A DNA stretch of 6,136 nucleotides. Origin: Gracilimonas sp035704785 (GTDB lineage: Bacteria; Bacteroidota; Rhodothermia; Balneolales; Balneolaceae). The position numbers were made by a program, and so were the translations under genes. The notes beneath the pieces are model-generated. The model was not told the origin of the DNA and made no database searches. It saw nothing but the letters and a program-made list of their open reading frames with translations. Below are positions 1-5,143 of the stretch, piece after piece; within the stretch, counting starts at the first letter, position 1, and the number at the start of each line of letters is the position of its first letter. The stretch lies in NCBI RefSeq assembly GCF_035704785.1, contig NZ_DASSWP010000150.1, forward strand, positions 1 through 6,136, written 5' to 3'.

Positions 1-403
1 AGCGCTCGAAGCCAAAGCAGAACACGGCGGACACATGGTCATTGCCGGCGAGAATTACGCACAGGGATCCAGTCGTGAGCACGCTGCCATCGCGCCGAGA
101 TATTTGGGTCAGCGAGCCGTAATTGCCAAAAGCTATGCCCGAATCGGATGGCAAAACCTGATAAATTTTGGAATTCCACCCTTTGAATTTGCGAACGATG
201 AAGATTACGAGGATATCGATCAGGGTGATATCCTGAGAACTGAAAACATTCGAGCAAGCATCGAAAGTGGAAATACAGCCAAACTTATCAATGTCACCAA
301 AGGCCATGAATACGAGGTTAAGCATACCCTCAGTAATCGCCAGCGAGAGGCTGTTTTAGATGGCGGGGTTATTAATACCTTTAAAAAGAAAAAAAGGGCT
401 TAA
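1..403 (+). CDS. Aconitate hydratase, C-terminal part (5' end outside window)
   Basis: This is the C-terminal swivel domain of aconitase, the TCA-cycle enzyme that isomerises citrate to isocitrate through cis-aconitate in the cytoplasm. The reading frame is open from base 2 with no start codon of its own; the first ATG, at base 35, is internal. The strongest evidence is the signature GENYAQGSSREHAA followed by PRYLG. Its Ser-Ser-Arg corresponds to the active-site loop that contacts substrate carboxylates in characterised aconitases. It is followed by AVIAKSYARI and NLINFGIPPFEF, also typical of the family. The [4Fe-4S] cysteines and the first three domains would lie upstream and cannot be seen. 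The short Lys-rich C-terminus resembles the smaller monomeric bacterial aconitases (Aquifex/Thermus type, about 640-760 residues) more than AcnA/IRP1, so no gene symbol is given. The stop codon (401-403) is almost touching the repeat array that begins near 406. No T-rich terminator is seen. Confidence 0.96.
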   Translation, partial: ALEAKAEHGGHMVIAGENYAQGSSREHAAIAPRYLGQRAVIAKSYARIGWQNLINFGIPPFEFANDEDYEDIDQGDILRTENIRASIESGNTAKLINVTKGHEYEVKHTLSNRQREAVLDGGVINTFKKKKRA

Positions 404-413
404 CCCATATCAA

Positions 414-617
414 ATCCATCTTTCCGCCTGTTTGCGGTGGTTAGGAACTTAAAAAGGCCTATGGCGGGGTGATGGATGGTGGTTGATTCGATTTCCATCG
501 TTGCCGGATCAGGAAAAGTTGCCATTGGCCCATCTCCATCACCCGGGCTGGGGCCCGAAAGATGGAGATTACTGTCTCTAATCAACGCAGAGCGGGAGCA
601 AGGGAAAGTCATATCGA
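414..617. repeat. REP-like unit 1 (palindrome A1 + palindrome B1 + linker)
   Basis: Palindrome A1 spans 414-477: ATCCATC (414-420) pairs with GATGGAT (471-477), followed by a 3x3 internal loop (TTT/GGT) and a CCGCC/GGCGG stem (424-428 with 463-467) closing a loop of about 34 nt. Palindrome B1 spans 532-569: ATCTCCATC (532-540) pairs with GATGGAGAT (561-569), followed by a 3x3 internal loop (ACC/AAA) and a CGGGC/GCCCG stem (544-548 with 553-557) closing a TGGG loop. The 54-bp spacer between them is of the variant containing GGATCAGGAAAAGTTGCC. A 48-bp linker (570-617) leads to unit 2 and is identical to the unit 2 linker except for one base. Confidence 0.93.
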
Positions 618-821
618 ATCCATCTTTCCGCCTGTTTGCGGTGGCTAGGTACTTAAAAAGGCCTATGGCGGGGTGATGGATGCTGTTTGATTCGATTTCC
701 ATCGTTGCCGGATCAGGAAAAGTTGCCATTTGCCCATTTCCATCACCCGGGCTGGGGCCCGAAAGATGGAGATTACTGTCTCTAATCAACGCAGAGCGGG
801 AGCAAGGGAAAGTCATATCAA
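618..821. repeat. REP-like unit 2 (palindrome A2 + palindrome B2 + linker)
   Basis: This is a direct tandem copy of unit 1 at a 204-bp offset. A2 spans 618-681 with intact outer (ATCCATC/GATGGAT) and inner (CCGCC/GGCGG) stems. B2 spans 736-773; its left arm is ATTTCCATC instead of ATCTCCATC, which turns one G-C pair into a G-T/G-U wobble, so the stem is largely kept. The spacer is of the same GGATCAGGAAAAGTTGCC variant as unit 1. The linker (774-821) carries the same TACTGTCTCTAATC start as in unit 1. The near identity with unit 1 points to recent tandem duplication. Confidence 0.93.
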
Positions 822-977
822 ATCCATCTTTCCGCCTGCTTGAGGTGTTTAGGAACTTAAAAAGGCCTATGGCGGGGTGATGGATGTTGTTTGCTTCGAT
901 TTCTATCGTTGCCGGATCGGACATCTTTGCCATTGGCCCATCTCCATCACCCGGGCTGGGGCCCGAAAGATGGAGAT
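822..977. repeat. REP-like unit 3 (palindromes A3 + B3), left flank of the RAYT gene
   Basis: A3 spans 822-885 and B3 spans 940-977, both with complete stems. The loop of A3 has drifted (CTGCTTGAGGTG where units 1 and 2 have CTGTTTGCGGTG). The spacer differs from units 1 and 2: it has CTATCG and GGATCGGACATCTTTGCC, the variant otherwise found only in unit 4. There is no linker; after GATGGAGATTACCT the sequence changes to the AT-rich leader of the RAYT gene. Confidence 0.92.
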
Positions 978-987
978 TACCTAAGAA

Positions 988-1016
988 TTGCTTTAAATTT
1001 TTTGCAGAAATAACAT
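988..1016 (+). promoter_or_regulatory. Weak sigma70-like promoter candidate for the RAYT gene
   Basis: TTGCTT (988-993) and TAACAT (1011-1016) are separated by 17 bp in the AT-rich leader between palindrome B3 and the RAYT start codon. Each hexamer matches the E. coli consensus only partly, and promoter rules may differ in this phylum. If used, transcription would start near 1023, leaving a leader of about 14 nt. The -10 box lies within the dyad at 1007-1031. Confidence 0.3.
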
Positions 1017-1031
1017 AAAAGAAGTTATTTC
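1007..1031. repeat. Inverted repeat in front of the RAYT start codon
   Basis: GAAATAAC (1007-1014) and GTTATTTC (1024-1031) form a perfect 8-bp dyad with a 9-nt centre (ATAAAAGAA), ending 5 nt before the ATG at 1037. The only purine-rich stretch that could act as a ribosome binding site (AAAAGAAG) lies in the loop and the start of the right arm. The dyad could be an mRNA hairpin limiting translation, or a DNA operator if transcription starts inside it. It is not part of the REP palindrome family. Confidence 0.6.
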
Positions 1032-1036
1032 AATTT

Positions 1037-1645
1037 ATGCAATTTCTTCCGGGGCATACATATCATGTGTACAATCAGGGTAATAATAGAGAACTCATAT
1101 TCTTTAGCCGAGAAGACTATGTCTTATTTATCGAAAAAATGAGAAAGGCTTTATTCCCTCACTGTTCGATATTAGCTTGGTGCCTCATGCCTAATCATTT
1201 TCATTGGTTGATCCAAGTACATGAAGATTATGAGGTGTTATTTAATGCAAATCAACGAGAAAGAAAGCTAAATCCACTCAATAAAGATATTGGCTCACAA
1301 TTAAGCTCATATACCCAAGCGATAAACAAAAAACATCACCGTTCAGGATCATTATTTAGGAAACGAACCAAGGCAAAATCCTTAAATAATGATATTACAA
1401 AAAGCAGAAATTACGGAATCAATTGTTTCTTATATATACATCAAAATCCATTAAAAGCCGGATTGGTAAATAAAATGGAAGAATGGGAGTTTTGCTCATT
1501 TATAGATTACGCAGGGCTTAGAGATGGAACTTTATGTGATAAAACATTAGCAACTGATCTATTCAAACTTCCGAATAATCCGGACGAATTTTATAAGCTT
1601 TCCATGAAAACGATTTCGGATGATATAATCCAAAACTTATACTGA
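1037..1645 (+). CDS. REP-associated tyrosine transposase (RAYT, Y1 HUH family)
   Basis: This 202-residue protein is of the Transposase_17/IS200-like (Y1) family. It is a single-strand DNA endonuclease that, in studied relatives, recognises REP hairpins and cuts beside them through a tyrosine-DNA intermediate. Visible features are an N-terminal HVYNQGNNRE (residues about 10-19), the metal-binding HUH motif MPNHFHWL with H54 and H56, and a helix SYTQAINKKHHRSGSLFRKR, whose Y92 is the best candidate for the catalytic tyrosine. The RAYT hallmark YIHQNPLKAGLV starts near residue 133. Length is normal for the family and nothing is truncated, so the protein could be active. The ATG at 1037 is chosen because the conserved N-terminus begins a few residues later. 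The gene is clearly AT-richer than the repeats around it, which suggests separate descent. It sits between units 3 and 4 of its probable target repeats. Confidence 0.94.
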   Translation: MQFLPGHTYHVYNQGNNRELIFFSREDYVLFIEKMRKALFPHCSILAWCLMPNHFHWLIQVHEDYEVLFNANQRERKLNPLNKDIGSQLSSYTQAINKKHHRSGSLFRKRTKAKSLNNDITKSRNYGINCFLYIHQNPLKAGLVNKMEEWEFCSFIDYAGLRDGTLCDKTLATDLFKLPNNPDEFYKLSMKTISDDIIQNLY

Positions 1646-1663
1646 ATCTAACAATGGGGAATA

Positions 1664-1818
1664 ATCCATCTTTCCGCCTGTTTGTGGTGTTTCGGAAATT
1701 AAAAAAGCATAAGGCGGGGTGATGGATGCTGTTTGATTCGATTTCTATCGTTGCCGGATCGGACATCTTTGCCTTGGCCCATCTCCATCACCCGGGCTAG
1801 GGCCCGAAAGATGGAGAT
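1664..1818. repeat. REP-like unit 4 (palindromes A4 + B4), right flank of the RAYT gene
   Basis: A4 spans 1664-1727 and B4 spans 1781-1818. A4 is the most diverged A copy: its loop reads TTTGTGGTGTTTCGG, and its inner stem is one pair longer (CCGCCT with AGGCGG). B4 has a TAGG loop where the others have TGGG, with both stems intact. The spacer is one base shorter than in the other units (GCCTTGG instead of GCCATTGG) and has the GGATCGGACATCTTTGCC variant shared with unit 3. The unit starts 18 bp after the RAYT stop, and B4 ends 6 bp before the stop codon of the glycosyltransferase on the opposite strand. Confidence 0.92.
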
Positions 1819-1824
1819 TACCTG

Positions 1825-2841
1825 TTACTTAAGATGACTGAATTTCTTCACGCCTTTCACAAAATGTTGCCAGATCAGGCTGATGTCTAACATGGTTTTA
1901 GGGTCATCATCTGTAACTCTTTTTTGTTGGAGGGCTTTCCGTTTACGGGTGAGATCTCCAAGGCTCCTTAAAAAGTGAACATGAGCTCTTGCTACAGCCA
2001 GCCATTCTTTGGGTTTGCCTTCCAGTAGAGCTTTCCAGGCGGCAACTATATCAAGAAAAATTCTCAGTAAAAATCGTTTTCGAAGGCTGGTCGAAGAATA
2101 GTTTTTCCAAAGCATGAACAAGCTGTTTCGGAAATTATAAAATACTTTTCTGGGAGACCCCATTGGGAGCGAGCCGCCTCCTAAATGATAAACAACACTC
2201 TCGGGTGCATAAGTGATCTTAAAACCCTGATTTTGCATCCGCCAGCAAAGATCAATTTCTTCCATGTGGAACTCAAAAACCTCATCAAAACCACCGGATT
2301 TAAGGAACAGATCTTTGCGAATGGCCAGTGCAGCACCGGAAGCCCAAAAGAGATCGGTCTTATCATCGTATTGACCTTCATCTTTTTCAACCTCATCGAA
2401 AATTCGGCCGCGACAAAAGGTATAGCCGTATTTATCTATGAACCCACCCGCAGCACCGGCATATTCGAAGTGATCGGATTCAGTAACAGAACGCATTTTG
2501 GGTTGAGCAGCGGCTACAAGGTCATCATCAAATGCCTTATTAAGACCATAGAGCCAGTCTTTTTCCACTTTTACATCATTATTCAGGAACAGGAGAATTT
2601 CTTTTTCAGCAAAAGGAACAGCTCTATTATTTCCCCCGCAATAACCGTAGTTTCTGTCGAAGGACGCAATTTTAATTTCAGGATACGTTGACTTGATCCA
2701 TTCTTTGGATCCATCATCAGAGGCATTATCTGCTATAATAATTTCGAAATTCGGATAATCAGTTTTGGTTACGGAAGGAAGGAAGTTTTTGAGATGCTCA
2801 AGAGCATTCCAGGTAACAATTATGATGCTAAAGCCTTTCAA
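1825..2841 (-). CDS. Family 2 glycosyltransferase (WbbL/rhamnosyltransferase-like), TTG start
   Basis: This 338-residue GT-A enzyme transfers a sugar from a nucleotide-sugar donor, probably at the cytoplasmic face of the membrane during surface polysaccharide or glycolipid synthesis. The acceptor cannot be predicted. The N-terminus has the GT2 signature SIIIVTWNALEHL (residues 5-17) and ADNASDDGS (37-45). LFLNNDV (85-90) holds the metal/UDP-binding D-x-D-like position, FWASGAALAIRK (165-176) follows, and FHMEEIDLCWR (191-201) carries the catalytic acidic residues. These, with VVYHLGGGS, match the COG1216 rhamnosyltransferase-like group. The C-terminal third is basic and amphipathic, consistent with membrane association. 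The start is a TTG at 2839-2841: no in-frame ATG lies between it and the upstream stop, and the conserved fold begins at residue 4. There is no Shine-Dalgarno sequence. A TATAAA on this strand (2866-2871) is a possible -10 box. The gene is divergent from the phosphoesterase and converges on the REP array. Confidence 0.93.
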   Translation of the reverse strand: MKGFSIIIVTWNALEHLKNFLPSVTKTDYPNFEIIIADNASDDGSKEWIKSTYPEIKIASFDRNYGYCGGNNRAVPFAEKEILLFLNNDVKVEKDWLYGLNKAFDDDLVAAAQPKMRSVTESDHFEYAGAAGGFIDKYGYTFCRGRIFDEVEKDEGQYDDKTDLFWASGAALAIRKDLFLKSGGFDEVFEFHMEEIDLCWRMQNQGFKITYAPESVVYHLGGGSLPMGSPRKVFYNFRNSLFMLWKNYSSTSLRKRFLLRIFLDIVAAWKALLEGKPKEWLAVARAHVHFLRSLGDLTRKRKALQQKRVTDDDPKTMLDISLIWQHFVKGVKKFSHLK

Positions 2842-2943
2842 CGAATGAATAAAATTTTGTGAATGTTTATAAAAGAAGTGGAACTAGAAGTTTAAATATA
2901 TTTCCTTGTTCCTTTGTTGGAATGTTAAGATGATACAAAAAGT

Positions 2944-3486
2944 ATGATCAAAATAGGGCTTATTTCAGATACGCATAATTACCTCGATCCGCAGGTTCTT
3001 GAATTTTTCAAGGACTGTGATGAGATATGGCATGCCGGAGATTTTGGGAACGCAGAAGTTGCCGACCGGCTTAAAGAGGTCGCTCCTGTTATCGGCGTAT
3101 ATGGTAATATTGATGGGCAGGATATTCGTCAGGAATATCCGCTGCATCAAAGGTTTGAGTGCGAAGGCATCAGGGTGTGGATGACTCACATCGGAGGTAT
3201 TCCCGGCCGCTATTGCATCCCGATCCGTGAAGAACTGGAATCGGATCCACCTGATCTGTTCATATGCGGACATTCCCACATCCTCAGAATATCCCGCGAT
3301 CAGGACCTGAATAAGATGTTATATATGAATCCCGGTGCAGCAGGTAGACAAGGATTTCAAACCCATCGCACTATTATGCGTTTTGAGATCAAAGAAGGAG
3401 AAATTCACAATGTTGAGGTTATAAACCTTGATATAGAAGAGAAGGGACAAGAAGCAAAAGAAACTGTTTCAACCAAAAAAAGATAA
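2944..3486 (+). CDS. YfcE/MJ0936-family metallophosphoesterase
   Basis: This 180-residue cytoplasmic phosphoesterase uses two metal ions and belongs to the calcineurin-like YfcE family, whose members hydrolyse phosphodiester model substrates; the physiological substrate is generally unknown. All metal-binding motifs are present in order: SDTH (D9, H11), HAGD (D33), GN (N55), TH (H82) and GHSH (H110, H112), then NPGAAGRQ (129-136), the usual end of the fold. Length is close to that of E. coli YfcE, apart from a charged, Lys/Glu-rich tail from about residue 160. The ATG at 2944 is chosen because the D9 motif falls at the family's normal distance from the N-terminus. No clear Shine-Dalgarno sequence is seen. 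The stop lies 20 bp from the stop of the convergent carotenoid desaturase. With the neighbours unrelated, context does not narrow the role. Confidence 0.92.
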   Translation: MIKIGLISDTHNYLDPQVLEFFKDCDEIWHAGDFGNAEVADRLKEVAPVIGVYGNIDGQDIRQEYPLHQRFECEGIRVWMTHIGGIPGRYCIPIREELESDPPDLFICGHSHILRISRDQDLNKMLYMNPGAAGRQGFQTHRTIMRFEIKEGEIHNVEVINLDIEEKGQEAKETVSTKKR

Positions 3487-3506
3487 GATCTCAGGAAGTT
3501 AGCTGA

Positions 3507-4979
3507 TCATTCATATCTTTCGATCAGTTGCATAGCATTGAAAGCAGACTGCACCACTAGAGGAATCCCGCCGCCCGGATGCGTTGAGCCTCCCACAAAA
3601 TAAAGCTTATCTATATCTTTGGATTTATTGCGGGGGCGTAAGAAAGCGGAAAATTTGTTATTGGATGAAGTCCCATAGATACTCCCTTTGTTTGAAAGAT
3701 ATTTTTCATAAAAGTCCTGAGGTGTAATGCTTTCTCTGAAACGAATATGAGCGGAAAGATCCGTTAAACTGCGTTTTTCCAGCTCACGGATGATCTTATC
3801 TCCATAAGCCTGTTCATGATCTTCCCAGTTGTAGTGATCGGATAAATAAGGAGCATTTACCAGGATAAAGAGATTAGAGCCTCCCGCCGGAGCATGCCCT
3901 TGGTCGGAATAGGAGGTATTTGCGATATAAATGGTAGGGTCATCGGGCATGACCTTATCCTCAAAAATTTGCTGAAATTCATATTCATAATCCTCTGAAA
4001 AGAAAATGTTGTGATGCGCCAACTGCTCATAGGTTTTGTCGGTGCCCAGCAAGAGTACAAATCCGGAGCAGGAAGGCTCTATGGTTTCGGCTTTTTGTTT
4101 CTTGCGGGATGAGACGGAAGAATTTGGAAGCAAATGGGATATGGTTTCGGTGGCATCGCTGTTTGATATAACCAGGTCAGATTGGATCTTTTTATCATTT
4201 TTGAGTTGAATGCCTTTTGCTTGCCCTTCCTCGATGATGATACTTTCGATCTCGGTATTGAAATGAAACTCAACCCCCAATGAAACAGCAAGTTGCTGAA
4301 GGGCTTCCGCTATTTTATACAGGCCGCCCTTCACGTAATAACCACCCTGATTGATCTCAACATGAGGAATTACATTCAGGGTTGCGGGGGCGTGAAAAGG
4401 AGAGGAGCCGTTGTAGGTGGTAAATCGCTTAAAGAACTTTCTTAAATATGGAGATCTGAATTTACTGTCAACGCGTTTACTTACAGTTGTGAATGCGTCT
4501 ATGCCAAAAAAACTGAGGAGGTCAAGTTGTTTCAGGTCCCGGATATCGTATAAGGGATTAAAAATAAAAGCATCGGCCGTTTTACCGTACAGTGATTCCG
4601 CATAATTTAGAAAATCAAAATATGCTTGAGCATCTTCCGGAGCAAAAGACCTGATCTCATTGATGGTGGCAGACTTATCTTCAAAATTATTAAATATTGT
4701 GCCATCCGGATAGAAATATTTACAGATAGGGTGGAGGGGAATGAGTTCGATATGATCGGATAGTTCTTTGCCACATTCCCGAAACAGATTTTCCAAAACA
4801 AAAGGCATGGTGAGCAAACTGGGGCCGGTATCAAAACGGTATCCATCCACTTCGATCTGATTCATCTTACCGCCGGAATTCGCATTTTTTTCAAACACGG
4901 ATACGTCATGGTTCTTTGATGCAAGCAAAGCTGCAATAGATAATCCTCCCAATCCCGCACCAATAATAGAAATATTCAT
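3507..4979 (-). CDS. CrtI/CrtD-family carotenoid desaturase (FAD amine-oxidase fold)
   Basis: This 490-residue FAD-dependent, membrane-associated desaturase introduces double bonds into a carotenoid. The N-terminal Rossmann motif IIGAGLGGLSIA (5-16) is followed by the acidic residue E30 and GGKMNQ (36-41) for FAD binding. The C-terminal YFVGGSTHPGGGIPLVVQSA (460-479) is the carotenoid-desaturase signature, and the length is typical. Phytoene desaturase (CrtI) and 1-hydroxycarotenoid 3,4-desaturase (CrtD) share this fold. The segment FDTGPSLLTMP (49-59) and the later CKYFYPDGT look more like CrtD than like Bacteroidota CrtI, which usually has GPSWYWMP at that point; this is from memory of the families, so the specificity is left open and no symbol is given. 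No other carotenoid gene lies within the window. The ATG at 4979 immediately precedes the FAD motif, and no Shine-Dalgarno sequence is visible. The upstream gap is 164 bp and holds a dyad at 5044-5067. Confidence 0.92.
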   Translation of the reverse strand: MNISIIGAGLGGLSIAALLASKNHDVSVFEKNANSGGKMNQIEVDGYRFDTGPSLLTMPFVLENLFRECGKELSDHIELIPLHPICKYFYPDGTIFNNFEDKSATINEIRSFAPEDAQAYFDFLNYAESLYGKTADAFIFNPLYDIRDLKQLDLLSFFGIDAFTTVSKRVDSKFRSPYLRKFFKRFTTYNGSSPFHAPATLNVIPHVEINQGGYYVKGGLYKIAEALQQLAVSLGVEFHFNTEIESIIIEEGQAKGIQLKNDKKIQSDLVISNSDATETISHLLPNSSVSSRKKQKAETIEPSCSGFVLLLGTDKTYEQLAHHNIFFSEDYEYEFQQIFEDKVMPDDPTIYIANTSYSDQGHAPAGGSNLFILVNAPYLSDHYNWEDHEQAYGDKIIRELEKRSLTDLSAHIRFRESITPQDFYEKYLSNKGSIYGTSSNNKFSAFLRPRNKSKDIDKLYFVGGSTHPGGGIPLVVQSAFNAMQLIERYE

Positions 4980-5043
4980 TCTGTGTAACTAAATAAGCTT
5001 AAATGGAAAAAATAGCCTTATTGGCCTTATAGTTTACTTTTGA

Positions 5044-5067
5044 ACTTGGTAATGACGTTACTAAAGT
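5044..5067. promoter_or_regulatory. Dyad-symmetric candidate operator upstream of the carotenoid desaturase
   Basis: The sequence reads ACTT, one base, GTAATGACGTTAC, two bases, AAGT. The 13-bp core (5049-5061) is symmetric at all but one pair, and the outer ACTT/AAGT arms extend the symmetry with a one-base offset. It lies 65-88 bp upstream of the desaturase ATG. A possible -10 box on the - strand (TATAAG, plus-strand positions 5026-5031) would put the -35 region within the dyad, but no good -35 hexamer is present. Apart from this, the 164-bp gap (4980-5143) shows only AT-rich sequence and weak A/T hairpins. Confidence 0.25.
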
Positions 5068-5143
5068 ATTTAAAAAAGCCTTTCATTCCTTTTTGTGGGA
5101 TAAATTAAATAGCTTAGGATAAATATCGAAAAGACTGAAAAGC

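Larger units (their letters stand above)
406..1823. mobile_element. REP/RAYT locus: four A+B palindrome units around a tyrosine transposase gene
   Basis: A composite element consists of three tandem units (414-617, 618-821, 822-977), a RAYT gene (1037-1645) and a fourth unit (1664-1818). Corresponding points in units 1 to 3 recur at exactly 204 bp: A starts at 414, 618 and 822, and B starts at 532, 736 and 940. The bases CATATC just before the first palindrome are also present before units 2 and 3, so the left edge is set at about 406. On the right, the shared string GATTACCT ends at 1823. The locus occupies nearly the whole space between the convergent stop codons of the aconitase (403) and the glycosyltransferase (1825). 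RAYTs are known to be domesticated IS200/IS605-like Y1 transposases associated with REP palindromes and BIME-like arrays. The locus has no obvious target-site duplication, as expected for HUH enzymes. Whether it is still mobile cannot be told from one copy. Confidence 0.85.

Noticed and set aside
414..477. Palindrome A1 as a conventional Rho-independent terminator for the aconitase gene
   Set aside because: The stem is interrupted, the loop is about 34 nt and no T-run follows on the + strand. A role in 3'-end stability remains possible but it is not a standard terminator.
476..880. Two 66-codon + strand open frames, one per repeat unit (476-676 and 680-880)
   Set aside because: They are nearly the same sequence in units 1 and 2, span the hairpins and lack any coding evidence; they are repeat translations like the - strand frame.
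400..933. A 177-codon open frame on the - strand made of about three repeats of 68 residues
   Set aside because: It is a by-product of the tandem repeat: 204 is divisible by 3, so a frame without stops stays open through all units. It consists of palindrome translations, has no separate start context and does not match a known protein family. Similar proteins in databases would probably be the same annotation artefact.
406..1823. CRISPR array
   Set aside because: The repeats are palindromic, 38 and 64 bp long, with repeated rather than unique spacers, and no cas gene is nearby.
2185..2691. A 168-codon + strand open frame opposite the glycosyltransferase
   Set aside because: It is antisense to the well-supported glycosyltransferase, its translation shows no domain, and its length is explained by the codon use of the real gene.
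3503..3527. CTGATC/GATCAG dyad at the convergent ends of the phosphoesterase and desaturase genes
   Set aside because: Only 6 bp with a 13-nt loop, no T-run, and it lies mostly inside the end of the desaturase coding sequence; not convincing as a bidirectional terminator.
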